In this document: positions 22,473 through 29,951 of the stretch, in pieces | How the letters are laid out: every line of letters begins with the position of its first letter | Position numbering within the stretch: position 1 is the stretch's first letter | Assembly: GCA_964551975.1 (NCBI GenBank) | Contig: CAZKFI010000018.1 | Location: 1 to 36,135, forward strand | Direction: 5' to 3' | DNA from: REEB426 sp964551975 | GTDB taxonomy: Bacteria > Actinomycetota > Actinomycetes > S36-B12 | DNA: 36,135 bases | Notes under the pieces: model-generated | Told to the model about the DNA's origin: nothing | What the model saw: the letters and a program-made list of their open reading frames with translations, nothing else | Databases searched by the model: none | Position numbers and translations under genes: made by a program

Positions 22473-22545
22473 CAGTGATCCGGGGTCGGGTACCGCATCG
22501 AAGACTTCGCGGTTTTCTCCCGCTGGTCGCGATGCTGCAGGGCGA

Positions 22546-22659
22546 CTAGCCCTGGCGCTGCTTGTGACGAGTGTTCTCGCAGATCACCATGACACGGCCA
22601 TGGCGCCGGATGACCTTGCACTTGTCGCAGATCTTCTTGACGCTCGGCTTGACCTTCAT
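22546..22659 (-). CDS. rpmJ: 50S ribosomal protein L36 (zinc form)
   Basis: A 37-residue protein read directly from the sequence: MKVKPSVKKICDKCKVIRR is followed by HGRVMVICENTRHKQRQG and a TAG stop. Cys11, Cys14, Cys27 and His32 make the zinc-ribbon of the C+ form of L36. It stands between infA and rpsM, the expected position, with 48 nt to infA. It is too short to be noticed by usual length filters. Confidence 0.97.
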   Translation of the reverse strand: MKVKPSVKKICDKCKVIRRHGRVMVICENTRHKQRQG

Positions 22660-22707
22660 GTCGCTCTCTCGTGAACTCGTCGAATGGTGCTCGTACTGGT
22701 GTTGCTA

Positions 22708-22929
22708 CTACTTGTAGCGATACACGATCCGCCCCCGGGTCAGGTCGTACGGTGAAAGTTCCACCACGACCCGGTCGTCCGGGAGGATGCGGATGTAGTG
22801 CATGCGCATCTTGCCGCTGATATGGGCGAGAACCTTGTGGCCATTGTCCAGTTCAACCCTGAACATGGCATTGGGCAGGGACTCGGTGATCGTGCCCTCG
22901 AGCTCGATCGCACCGTCTTTCTTGCCCAT
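22708..22929 (-). CDS. infA: Translation initiation factor IF-1
   Basis: IF-1 binds the 30S A site during initiation. From the ATG at 22927-22929 the protein has 73 residues (MGKKDGAIELEGTI... then NGHKVLAHISGKMRMHYIRI and RGRIVYRYK), the exact family length and ends. The S1/OB fold covers the whole protein. A GGAGG stands only 2 nt before this ATG, too close for a normal site. A GTG at 22974 in the same frame would add 15 residues (MAGESHHELAAKAED) and has a weak AGG-type site. The short form is preferred from the family. A promoter candidate lies about 75 nt upstream. Confidence 0.95.
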   Translation of the reverse strand: MGKKDGAIELEGTITESLPNAMFRVELDNGHKVLAHISGKMRMHYIRILPDDRVVVELSPYDLTRGRIVYRYK

Positions 22930-23001
22930 ATCCTCCGCTTTCGCTGCCAGTTCGTGATGACTCTCGCCAGCCACGTTGGCCTCGCTCGTCTCAGCCCGCT
23001 A

Positions 23002-23031
23002 AGTGTACGCAGGATGCCCCGCGGCTCCTAA
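23002..23031 (-). promoter_or_regulatory. Promoter candidate for infA-rpmJ-rpsM...
   Basis: TACACT (23002-23007) is a good TANNNT -10 on the minus strand; a weak TTAGGA (23026-23031) lies 18 nt upstream. The predicted start near 22995 is 66 nt before the infA ATG. The SMR gene ends 50 nt upstream, so this would separate the alpha-type unit from the spc-type unit. Confidence 0.45.
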
Positions 23032-23080
23032 TCGGGGCTGAATTGGGCCGAAATCGTTGGCCTTAGGGCCCCAAGCCCAC

Positions 23081-23404
23081 CTAGTGGGTTGCTCGGCCCA
23101 GGGTGATCATGACGACTCCCAGGACGACCACAGCGATCCCGGCGATCACCAGGCCCGGAAGTCGCTCGCCGAAGAACACCAGTCCGCCAACAGTGGCGCC
23201 CACCGTGCCCAAGCCCGCCCACATGGCGTAGGACAGGCCCACGGGCAGCTCACGGATCGTGAGGCCGAGCAGGATAAATGCAGTGACGTAGCCGACCACC
23301 ACAATCAGGGAGGGTCCCAGCTTGGAGAAGCCCTCACTGGCCTTCAGGGAGAGCGTGGCGGTCACCTCAGCGGCAATCGCCAGGCCCAGGAACAACCAGG
23401 CCAT
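23081..23404 (-). CDS. SMR-family efflux transporter (EmrE/Qac subtype)
   Basis: A 107-residue protein with four membrane helices. Helix 1 carries the essential carboxylate (Glu13 in AIAAEVTATL). LKASEGF follows it, then LPVGLSYAMWAGLGTVGATV (helix 3 with the conserved Trp and Gly residues) and FFGERLPG before helix 4. The pattern is that of EmrE/Qac proton-coupled exporters of quaternary cations more than that of guanidinium-type Gdx. The ATG at 23402-23404 with GGAGGGAG upstream is preferred over a start 5 codons earlier. It follows map by 97 nt on the same strand and precedes the infA promoter candidate. Such a gene is not part of the usual ribosomal cluster, and the real substrate is unknown. 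Confidence 0.88.
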   Translation of the reverse strand: MAWLFLGLAIAAEVTATLSLKASEGFSKLGPSLIVVVGYVTAFILLGLTIRELPVGLSYAMWAGLGTVGATVGGLVFFGERLPGLVIAGIAVVVLGVVMITLGRATH

Positions 23405-23501
23405 GCTCACTCCCTCCATCTTGCGATCTTGCGGTCACGACGATCTGCCCTACTGGCAGACCTATCCACCGGGCGAACATCGAGCCGGTGCCGTGGGGCC
23501 C

Positions 23502-24284
23502 TCAGAGTCGCACATCCTCCAGCGCGGTGAGGACCCACGGCCCCTCCGGGGTGATCGCCACCGTGTGCTCCCAGTGAGCCGATCGACTGTCGTCGGATGT
23601 CACCACCGTCCAACCATCCGAGAGCACCTGGACAACAGGTCCGCCAAGAGTGACCATGGGCTCGATCGCCAGCGCCATACCCACCTTCAAGGTCGGTCCG
23701 CGGCCCGGTGCGCCATGGTTGGGAATCGCCGGCGCCATGTGCATCGCGGTGCCGATGCCATGCCCGGTGTATTCCTGCACGATCCCGAATTCGCCGGATG
23801 CCAGCACAGAGGATTCGACCGCATGGCTGATGTCGCTGAGCCGACGTCCAGCGCGGGCCTGAGCCAGGCCGGCCCACATCGCCGCCTCGGTGACCTCACT
23901 GAGTCGTCGATCCGCCTCCGGTACCGCGCCGAGAGTCACGGTCACCGCAGCATCGCCGTGCCAGCCAGCCACAATGGCGCCGCAGTCGATGGAGAGCAGA
24001 TCACCGTCATGGAGTACGCGGTCACCTGGAATCCCATGGACCACCTCTTCATTGACCGACGTACAGATGACCGCAGGAAATCCGTGATAACCCAGAAAGG
24101 ACGGCGTTGCACCCTGATCGCGAATCATCTGATGTGCGATGGCGTCTAGGTCGGCGGTTCGCATTCCTGGACGGACCTGCTCGACAAGGGCTTGCAGGGT
24201 CCGAGCTACCACTAAGCCTGCCTGGCGCATCGCCTGGATCTGCTCGGCAGACTTGATCTCGATGCCCTGACGACCCAGCATCAC
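23502..24284 (-). CDS. map: Type I methionine aminopeptidase
   Basis: Removes the initiator Met from new proteins. All five metal ligands are present: Asp100 (SIDCGA), Asp111 (HGDAAVT), His175 (TGHGIG), Glu208 (AIEPM) and Glu239 (WEHTVAI); His83 in EEVVHGIP is the substrate-contacting residue. The 260-residue length suits a type Ia enzyme without the zinc-finger extension. GTG at 24282-24284 and ATG at the next codon are both possible starts; a GAGG lies just before them. It begins 1 nt past adk, in the conserved secY-adk-map order. Confidence 0.96.
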   Translation of the reverse strand: MMLGRQGIEIKSAEQIQAMRQAGLVVARTLQALVEQVRPGMRTADLDAIAHQMIRDQGATPSFLGYHGFPAVICTSVNEEVVHGIPGDRVLHDGDLLSIDCGAIVAGWHGDAAVTVTLGAVPEADRRLSEVTEAAMWAGLAQARAGRRLSDISHAVESSVLASGEFGIVQEYTGHGIGTAMHMAPAIPNHGAPGRGPTLKVGMALAIEPMVTLGGPVVQVLSDGWTVVTSDDSRSAHWEHTVAITPEGPWVLTALEDVRL

Positions 24285-24285
24285 C

Positions 24286-24867
24286 TCAGGGGTTTCCTGC
24301 GTCGCCGAGTCCGACCGACGTAAGGATGCGGGTGCTCACCTGGTCCACGGCGCCCATGCCATCGACGCTGATGAGTAGGCCCCGCTCTCCATAGACGGCA
24401 ATAAGCGGGGCAGTCTGCTCCGCATAGACATCCAGACGCCGCCGAATGACGTCCTCGGTGTCGTCACTGCGGCCCTGCTCTTCGGCGCGACGAACCAGAC
24501 GTTGGACGACCTCTTCGCGATCTACCGTCAATTCGATAACGCGATCCAACCGAGTGCCGAGAGCACCGAGAATGTCATCAAGCTCGGTGACTTGGTCCAA
24601 GGTGCGCGGGTAGCCATCGAGCAGGAAACCAGGCCGGCAGTCCGGTTGACCAAGCCGATCCCGAACCATCGCATTCGTCACGTCATCCGGTACGTATTCG
24701 CCGGCATCCATGTATTGCTGGGCCTGTCGCCCCAATGGGGTGCCCTCGCGCACGTTGAAGCGAAAGATGTCTCCGGTCGAGACATGAGGAATTCCTAGAC
24801 GTCCGGCGACGACCTGGGCCTGTGTGCCCTTGCCCGCGCCCGGTGGGCCCATCAGGACCAGTCGCAT
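24286..24867 (-). CDS. adk: Adenylate kinase
   Basis: Interconverts ATP + AMP with 2 ADP. The 193-residue product has the P-loop GPPGAGKGT at 7-15, the STGDIFR AMP site, LLDGYPRTLDQ, and RRAEEQGRSDD in a short LID region without zinc cysteines, which is the short-form enzyme usual in actinobacteria. Its ATG shares one base with the secY TGA (TGATG at 24865-24869), indicating coupled translation. Confidence 0.97.
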   Translation of the reverse strand: MRLVLMGPPGAGKGTQAQVVAGRLGIPHVSTGDIFRFNVREGTPLGRQAQQYMDAGEYVPDDVTNAMVRDRLGQPDCRPGFLLDGYPRTLDQVTELDDILGALGTRLDRVIELTVDREEVVQRLVRRAEEQGRSDDTEDVIRRRLDVYAEQTAPLIAVYGERGLLISVDGMGAVDQVSTRILTSVGLGDAGNP

Positions 24868-26165
24868 CAGCGCAGGAAGCCTTCGTAATTGCGTTGCTGA
24901 AGCTGACTTTCAATCTGCTTGACCGTGTCCAAGCCGACACCGACCATGATGAGCAGGCTCGTGCCGCCGAAGACGAACTGGTTCGACACACCCACCAGAT
25001 CCAGTGCGAACGCAGGCAGGATCGCGATGAAGCCAAGGTACAAAGATCCGGGCGCAGTGAGTCGGGTCAACACGTAATCCAGGTACTCAGCCGTCGGCTT
25101 GCCCGCGCGGATACCCGGGATGAAGCCGCCGTACTTCTTCATGTTGTCGGCAACCTCAACGGGGTTGAACGTGATGGACACGTAGAAGTAGCAGAAGAAG
25201 ACGATGAGCAGGAAGAACGTTGTCAGGTACCAGTTGCCTGTCCCGGTTGCGAAGTTCTGCTGGACCCACACCGCCCACTCAGCCTGGCTACCAGTCAACT
25301 GCACGAGGAGCGTGGGCAGGAACAGCAGTGACGAGGCGAAGATAACCGGGATGACGCCGGCCATGTTGACCTTCAGCGGGATGTAGGTCGAAGTACCGCC
25401 GTACATCCGACGCCCGACCATGCGCTTGGCGTACTGCACTGGGATGCGGCGCTGGGCCTGCTCGACGAACACCACCAGGGCGATGACCGCAACGCCGATG
25501 AGACAGGTCAAGACGAAGGCGAACATGCCCCGGCTGCCGATGATGCTGGCGAACTGACTGGGGATCACGGCGATGATCGAGGTGAAGATCAGTAGCGACA
25601 TGCCGTTGCCAACACCGCGTTCGGTGATGAGCTCGCCCAGCCACATGATGACGCTGGTGCCAGCAGTCATGACAACCACCATGACCAGGATCACCCAGAT
25701 GGCATCGTTGGGGATGATCGCCTCGTTGCAGCCCTGGAACAGCGCTCCGGGGGTGCGGGCAAGGGACAGAATCGCAGTGGACTGCAGGATCGCGAGTCCG
25801 ATGGTCAGGTAGCGGGTGTACTGGGTGATCTTTGCCTGGCCAGCCTGGCCATCCTTCTTGAGCATTTCCAGACGTGGGATAACCACGGTGAGGAGCTGAA
25901 GGATGATGCTGGCTGTGATGTAGGGCATGATGCCCAGCGCGAAGACGGACAGCTGAAGCAGTGCACCGCCGCTGAACAGGTTGATGAGTGCATAGACCGA
26001 GTTGTCCTGCACAACGTCGATACAACGCTGAATGGCGCCGTAGTCGACGCCCGGGGTCGGTAGCACCGACCCAAGGCGGAAGACGGCAAGCATCCCCAGG
26101 GTAAAGAGGATCTTCTTCCTGAGGTCCGGGGTGCGCAGGGCCGCCCCGAACGCGCTGATCTGCAC
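24867..26165 (-). CDS. secY: Preprotein translocase subunit SecY
   Basis: The 432-residue channel subunit of the Sec translocase has ten predicted membrane helices. LRKKILFTLGMLAVFRLGS forms the first helix start, then LFSGGALLQLSVFALGIMPYI (plug-adjacent region), GNGMSLLIF, the cytoplasmic loop RRIPVQYAKR, and the ribosome/SecA-binding loop KKYGGFIPGIRAGKPTAEYL. The GTG at 26163-26165 has AGGAGG at 4-nt spacing. It closes the spc part of the cluster after rplO with 32 nt between them. Confidence 0.98.
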   Translation of the reverse strand: MQISAFGAALRTPDLRKKILFTLGMLAVFRLGSVLPTPGVDYGAIQRCIDVVQDNSVYALINLFSGGALLQLSVFALGIMPYITASIILQLLTVVIPRLEMLKKDGQAGQAKITQYTRYLTIGLAILQSTAILSLARTPGALFQGCNEAIIPNDAIWVILVMVVVMTAGTSVIMWLGELITERGVGNGMSLLIFTSIIAVIPSQFASIIGSRGMFAFVLTCLIGVAVIALVVFVEQAQRRIPVQYAKRMVGRRMYGGTSTYIPLKVNMAGVIPVIFASSLLFLPTLLVQLTGSQAEWAVWVQQNFATGTGNWYLTTFFLLIVFFCYFYVSITFNPVEVADNMKKYGGFIPGIRAGKPTAEYLDYVLTRLTAPGSLYLGFIAILPAFALDLVGVSNQFVFGGTSLLIMVGVGLDTVKQIESQLQQRNYEGFLR

Positions 26166-26197
26166 GATGCCTCCTGGTCAGCGTCCGCGAGTCGTCG

Positions 26198-26638
26198 TCA
26201 GGCCTGGATGGTCGAGCCGCCGGCTGCGGCGATCTTGTCACGTGCACTGGCGGAGAACGCGTCAGCACTCACCGTCACCTTGACCGAGATCTCTCCCTGG
26301 CCGAGCACCTTGACCGGCTTGCCCTTGCGCACGGCGCCAATGGCCACGAGGTCGTCCACCCCGATCTGACCGCCCTGAGGGAACAGGCGGTTAATCGTGG
26401 CGACGTTGACCACCTGGAACTCCTCCTTGTTGGGGTTCTTGAACCCCTTCAACTTGGGCAGGCGCATGTGCAGTGGCATTTGGCCACCCTCAAAGCGTGC
26501 CGGCACCTGGTAGCGGGCTTTGGTTCCCTTGGTACCACGACCAGCGGTCTTGCCCTTCGAGGCCTCGCCGCGCCCCTTGCGGGTGCGCTCGGTCTTGGCA
26601 CCCGGTGCCGGGCGCAGATGATGAACCTTGAGCGTCAT
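26198..26638 (-). CDS. rplO: 50S ribosomal protein L15
   Basis: A 146-residue L15. It starts MTLKVHHLRPAPGAKTERTRKGRGEAS, continues with KGKTAGRGTKGTKAR and GGQMPLHMRLPKLKGF, and ends in the C-terminal ISVKVTVSADAFSASARDKI strand-helix. The ATG at 26636-26638 is 1 nt past the rpmD stop, with a GGAGGTGGAG sequence inside the end of rpmD as ribosome site; the longer open frame upstream is the rpmD region in another frame. Confidence 0.97.
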   Translation of the reverse strand: MTLKVHHLRPAPGAKTERTRKGRGEASKGKTAGRGTKGTKARYQVPARFEGGQMPLHMRLPKLKGFKNPNKEEFQVVNVATINRLFPQGGQIGVDDLVAIGAVRKGKPVKVLGQGEISVKVTVSADAFSASARDKIAAAGGSTIQA

Positions 26639-26639
26639 C

Positions 26640-26822
26640 TCACTCCACCTCCTCGACCTTGACCAGATGCTGCACGGTAGCCACCATGCCACGGATCTCC
26701 GGTCGATCCTCCTTGATGACGACGTCCCCAATGCGCTTCAGGCCCAGGGACCTCACCGTATCCCGCTGGCTGTTCGTCCCACCGATCACAGACTTGGTCT
26801 GTGTCACTTTCAGGCGCGCCAT
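26640..26822 (-). CDS. rpmD: 50S ribosomal protein L30
   Basis: A 60-residue L30, beginning MARLKVTQTKSVIGG, with RDTVRSLGLKRIGDVVIKED and RGMVATVQHLVKVEEVE. The ATG at 26820-26822 shares one base with the rpsE stop (TGATG); a GTG one codon earlier is an alternative. The position between rpsE and rplO is standard. Confidence 0.97.
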   Translation of the reverse strand: MARLKVTQTKSVIGGTNSQRDTVRSLGLKRIGDVVIKEDRPEIRGMVATVQHLVKVEEVE

Positions 26823-27404
26823 CACGAACCCGCCTGGGCGCGCAGGAGTGCTGCCGGTGCGACCGCCTCCAGCGGTAGGCCACGGCGGGCGGCCACCGCC
26901 TCGGGGCGCTCCAGCAATTTCAGGGCCGCGACCGTCGCGTGCACGATATTGATGGCGTTATCCGAGCCCATCGACTTGCTCAGCACGTCGTGGATACCCG
27001 CGCACTCCAGCACTGCACGAACCGGTCCACCGGCGATGACGCCGGTACCAGGTGCAGCCGGACGAAGCATCANNNNNNNNNNCTGCCTCACCCACGATCG
27101 GGTGCGGGATGGTGCCCTGAATGCGCGGTACCTGGAAGAAGTGCTTCTTGGCCTCCTCCACGCCCTTGGCAATGGCGGCCGGCACCTCCTTGGCCTTGCC
27201 GTAGCCAACGCCAACGGAGCCCTCGCCATCGCCAACAACGACGAGAGCAGTGAAGCTGAACCGACGACCACCCTTGACCACCTTGGCCACGCGATTAATC
27301 GCGACGACCCGCTCTAGGTAGGCGGACTTCTCCTCGCGACCGGTGCGCTCCTTGCGCTCCCGTCGCTCGCCTGCGCCACTTCCGCGGCGCGAGGTTGCTG
27401 CCAT
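26822..27404 (-). CDS. rpsE: 30S ribosomal protein S5, interrupted by an assembly gap
   Basis: The N-terminal 107 residues run from MAATSRRGSGAG through ERVVAINRVAKVVKGGRRFSF and GVGYGKAKEVPAAIAKG to PHPIVGEA. The rest resumes in another frame after the run of N as MLRPAAPGTGVIAGGPVRAVLE, then DVLSKSMGSDNAINIVHAT and an AQAGS end. S5 family members have about AAGVV between these parts, which needs 12 bases where 10 N are given. Adding two bases makes the gene 585 nt, exactly 195 codons. The frameshift is thus an artefact of gap size and the gene is most likely intact. S5 is needed for decoding accuracy and for the mRNA helicase site of the 30S. Confidence 0.93.
27073..27082. other. Assembly gap (10 N)
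   Basis: Ten undetermined bases inside rpsE. The flanking codons are consistent with a true length of 12, so the 10 N look like a default join rather than a measured distance. Confidence 0.97.
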
Positions 27405-27441
27405 CGAATTACCTCTCTGTCTGCAATCGCTTCGACCCGGC

Positions 27442-27825
27442 CTAGAAGGCCAGTCCGCCTTCGCGGGCGCCCTCGGCTAGAGCAGCCACCCGTCCATGGA
27501 ACTTGTTGCCACCCCGGTCGAAGACCACGGCCTCGATACCTGCATCCTTGGCGCGCTTTGCCACCAGGTTGCCGACCTTGCGTGCCTTCGCAGTCTTATC
27601 TCCCGATGCAGTCCGCAGGTCCCCCTCCATCGTGGAGGCGGAAACCAGCGTGCGTCCGGCGACATCGTCGACCACCTGCGCCACCATGTGACGAGCAGAT
27701 CGAGTGACGACCAAGCGGGGGCGCGCCGAGGTGCCAGACACCTTCTTGCGAACCCGCAGGTGCCGACGCTTGCGGCCAACGCGGCGTGGGTTGCCTGAAC
27801 CCAACTTGATGGCGAACGCGCTCAC
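27442..27825 (-). CDS. rplR: 50S ribosomal protein L18
   Basis: A 127-residue L18, the 5S rRNA-binding protein. RRVGRKRRHLRVRKKVSGTSARPRL is the basic N-terminal part (seen as KRRHLRVRKKVSGT then RPRLVVTRS), followed by MVAQVVDD and the C-terminal DRGGNKFHGRVAALAEGAREGGLAF signature. The GTG start overlaps the rplF stop (GTGA at 27822-27825). Confidence 0.97.
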   Translation of the reverse strand: MSAFAIKLGSGNPRRVGRKRRHLRVRKKVSGTSARPRLVVTRSARHMVAQVVDDVAGRTLVSASTMEGDLRTASGDKTAKARKVGNLVAKRAKDAGIEAVVFDRGGNKFHGRVAALAEGAREGGLAF

Positions 27826-28364
27826 TTCTTACCCGCCTTTCCAGCCTTACGGCGGATGACTTCACCCTCGTAGCGGACGCCCTTGCCCTTGTACGGCTCA
27901 GGCTTGCGAATCTTCCGAATGTTGGCGGCAACCTCGCCGACCTTCTGCTTGTCGATGCCCAGGACCTTGAACTTCACCGGGCTCTCCACCTGGAAGCTGA
28001 TGCCGTCCGGTGCCTTGACCAGAACTGGATGACTGAAGCCCAGTGAGAACTCCAGATCCTGGCCCTTGGCGGCAACACGGTAACCGGTACCAACGATCTC
28101 CAGACTCTTCTCGAACCCACTCGTCACGCCAGTGACCATGTTCGCGACCAGCGTTCGGGTCAGGCCGTGCAAGGAGCGCGAGTTGCGATCATCGTCGGGA
28201 CGCACCACAAGCAAGGTGCCGTCCTCTTGGCGTTCGACCTGGATGGGGGAGGCGACCGCCAGCGACAGCGTGCCCTTCGGGCCGGTCACCGTGACCTGAC
28301 TTCCCTCAATGGTGGCGGTCACTCCGCTGGGCAGGGCAACCGGCATTCGTCCAATACGTGACAT
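27822..28364 (-). CDS. rplF: 50S ribosomal protein L6
   Basis: A 180-residue L6, near the factor-binding site of the 50S. MSRIGRMPVALPSGV starts the protein and EGSQVTVTGPKGTLS the first repeat domain; the C-terminal KVGEVAANIRKIRKPEPYKGKGVRYEGE is diagnostic (KIRKPEPYKGKGVRY). The ATG at 28362-28364 has TAGGAG at 5-nt spacing; an earlier in-frame start is rejected. It follows rpsH by 8 nt. Confidence 0.98.
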   Translation of the reverse strand: MSRIGRMPVALPSGVTATIEGSQVTVTGPKGTLSLAVASPIQVERQEDGTLLVVRPDDDRNSRSLHGLTRTLVANMVTGVTSGFEKSLEIVGTGYRVAAKGQDLEFSLGFSHPVLVKAPDGISFQVESPVKFKVLGIDKQKVGEVAANIRKIRKPEPYKGKGVRYEGEVIRRKAGKAGKK

Positions 28365-28372
28365 GTCGACTC

Positions 28373-28771
28373 CTACCAAACGTAGGCGAGGACTTCCCCG
28401 CCTACGCCTTTCTGCTGGGCCTGCCGATCAGTCAAGAGTCCCGAGGATGTCGACAGGATGGCAATTCCAAGTCCACCGAGCACGCGCGGCAGCGCCGTGC
28501 TCTTCGCGTACACGCGCAAGCCTGGCTTGGAAACACGGCGCAGGCCGGCAATCGAACGCTCCCGCGACGGTCCGTACTTCAGGTTCAGCGTCAGGGTCTT
28601 TCCGATCACATCCTCGGATTCGGACCATCCAGCGATATAGCCCTCGCGCTTGAGGATCTCGGCGATGCTCACCTTGATCTTCGAGTGCGGCATCACCACT
28701 GCATCGTGATACGCCGAATTCGCATTACGTAGCCGACTGAGCATGTCGGCTATCGGGTCAGTCATTGTCAT
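28373..28771 (-). CDS. rpsH: 30S ribosomal protein S8
   Basis: A 132-residue S8, a primary 16S rRNA-binding protein and, in E. coli, repressor of the spc operon. DPIADMLSRLRNANSAYHDAV is the conserved N-terminus (DPIADMLSRLRNA), VSIAEILKREGYI follows, and KPGLRVYAK and RVLGGLGIAILSTSSGLLTD lead to the GGEVLAYVW end. The ATG at 28769-28771 and one two codons later are both possible. The gap of 57 nt after rpsN shows no clear structure. Confidence 0.98.
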   Translation of the reverse strand: MTMTDPIADMLSRLRNANSAYHDAVVMPHSKIKVSIAEILKREGYIAGWSESEDVIGKTLTLNLKYGPSRERSIAGLRRVSKPGLRVYAKSTALPRVLGGLGIAILSTSSGLLTDRQAQQKGVGGEVLAYVW

Positions 28772-28828
28772 GGCACAAGGCCCTCCTCGCCGCGGTTTCC
28801 CGGTTCACCGAGACCTTCGACGTCGTCG

Positions 28829-29014
28829 TTACCAACTGCTCTTCGTCACTCCTGGCAATTCACCGGCATGCGCCATCTCGCGGATGCACACGCGGCAGAG
28901 CCCGAACTTGCGGTACACCGAGTGGGGTCGCCCACACTTGTTACAGCGCGTGTAGGCCCGAACCTTGAACTTCGGCTTCTTCTGCTGCTTCTCGATCAGT
29001 GCCTTCTTGGCCAT
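28829..29014 (-). CDS. rpsN: 30S ribosomal protein S14 type Z (zinc form)
   Basis: A 61-residue, zinc-binding S14, beginning MAKKALIEKQQKKPKFKVRA. Cys24-x2-Cys27 and Cys40-x2-Cys43 make the zinc site, and FGLCRVCIREMAHAGELPGV is the characteristic end. AGGAGG at 7-nt spacing marks the ATG (29012-29014), which lies 2 nt after the rplE stop. Many actinobacteria also keep a longer zinc-free copy elsewhere; none is seen here. Confidence 0.98.
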   Translation of the reverse strand: MAKKALIEKQQKKPKFKVRAYTRCNKCGRPHSVYRKFGLCRVCIREMAHAGELPGVTKSSW

Positions 29015-29016
29015 GA

Positions 29017-29586
29017 TCACGCCTCCTTGAAGGGGAAGCCGAGCAACTTCAGTAGCGCCCGCCCCTCATCGTCATTCTTCGCGGTGGTCACCACGGTGAT
29101 GTCCATGCCGCGAACTCGGTCGATCTTGTCTTGGTCGATCTCGTGGAACATCGACTGCTCGTTGAGCCCAAAGGTGTAGTTACCGTGACCGTCGAACTGC
29201 CGCGGGGAAAGCCCACGGAAGTCACGGATGCGTGGCAGCGCGATCGTCAGCAGGCGATCGAGGAACTCCCACATGCGATCGCCCCGCAGAGTCACGTGGG
29301 CACCGATCGGCATACCCTCGCGCAGCTTGAACTGCGCAATGGACACCCGGGCCTTGGTCACCTGGGGCCGCTGACCGGTGATGTCGGTGAGGTCGCGAAT
29401 GGCGCCCTCGATCAACTTGGAGTCACGGGCAGCCTCACCCACGCCCATGTTCACCACGACCTTGGTCACACCCGGCACCTGCATGACATTCGCGAAGTCG
29501 AACTGCGAACGAAGTTCCGGAAGGATCTCCTCCCGGTACCGCTGCTTCAGGCGCGGCATTGTGCGCGTTGCGGTGGCGCTGCTCAC
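29017..29586 (-). CDS. rplE: 50S ribosomal protein L5
   Basis: A 189-residue L5, which binds 5S rRNA and contacts P-site tRNA. MPRLKQRYREEILPEL sits near the start, then NVMQVPGVTKVVVNMGVGEA, GQRPQVTKARVSIAQFKLREGMPIG (as KARVSIAQFKLREG) and FRGLSPRQFDGHGNY. GTG at 29584-29586, 1 nt past rplX with AGGA upstream, is the chosen start; the ATG of MPRLKQ at 29559 is an alternative. Confidence 0.96.
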   Translation of the reverse strand: MSSATATRTMPRLKQRYREEILPELRSQFDFANVMQVPGVTKVVVNMGVGEAARDSKLIEGAIRDLTDITGQRPQVTKARVSIAQFKLREGMPIGAHVTLRGDRMWEFLDRLLTIALPRIRDFRGLSPRQFDGHGNYTFGLNEQSMFHEIDQDKIDRVRGMDITVVTTAKNDDEGRALLKLLGFPFKEA

Positions 29587-29587
29587 G

Positions 29588-29950
29588 TCAGATGTCCTTT
29601 CCGGTCCGGCGGGAGATGCGCACATTCCGCTCGGCCTGGTAAGTGGAACCGTCCGAGCGACGCTTCTCGACTCGCTCCTTGCGGTAGCCGATACGTGTCG
29701 GGCGTCCGTCCTCAGGATCCACCAGCATCACGTTCGACGCGTGGATCGGCGCCTCCATCGTGATGATGCCCCCGGTCTTCGCACCGCGCGCATTTTGGCC
29801 GATCCGCGTATGACGCTTCACGCGGTTGACTCCCTCGACGATGATGCGCCGTGAATCGGGGAGCACCTCGATGACCTTGCCCTTCAGGCCGCGGTCCTTT
29901 CCGGTGATGACCTGCACAAGGTCGCCCTTGCGAATACCCAATTTCGACAT
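29588..29950 (-). CDS. rplX: 50S ribosomal protein L24
   Basis: A 120-residue L24, an assembly initiator at the peptide exit. The KOW motif KGDLVQVITGKDRGLKGKV opens the protein (residues 8-26), then GVNRVKRHTR and GGIITMEAPIHASNVMLVDP. The C-terminal PTRIGYRKE and ERNVRISRRTGKDI are usual for the phylum. It starts 1 nt after the rplN stop. Confidence 0.98.
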   Translation of the reverse strand: MSKLGIRKGDLVQVITGKDRGLKGKVIEVLPDSRRIIVEGVNRVKRHTRIGQNARGAKTGGIITMEAPIHASNVMLVDPEDGRPTRIGYRKERVEKRRSDGSTYQAERNVRISRRTGKDI

Positions 29951-29951
29951 G

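Noticed and set aside
23405..23501. Guanidine riboswitch before the SMR gene
   Set aside because: The 97-nt gap shows no recognisable guanidine-riboswitch core, and the transporter residues fit the Qac subtype rather than Gdx.
26822..27404. rpsE as a true pseudogene
   Set aside because: The frame change coincides with a run of N, and both flanks are well conserved; the gap length explains it.
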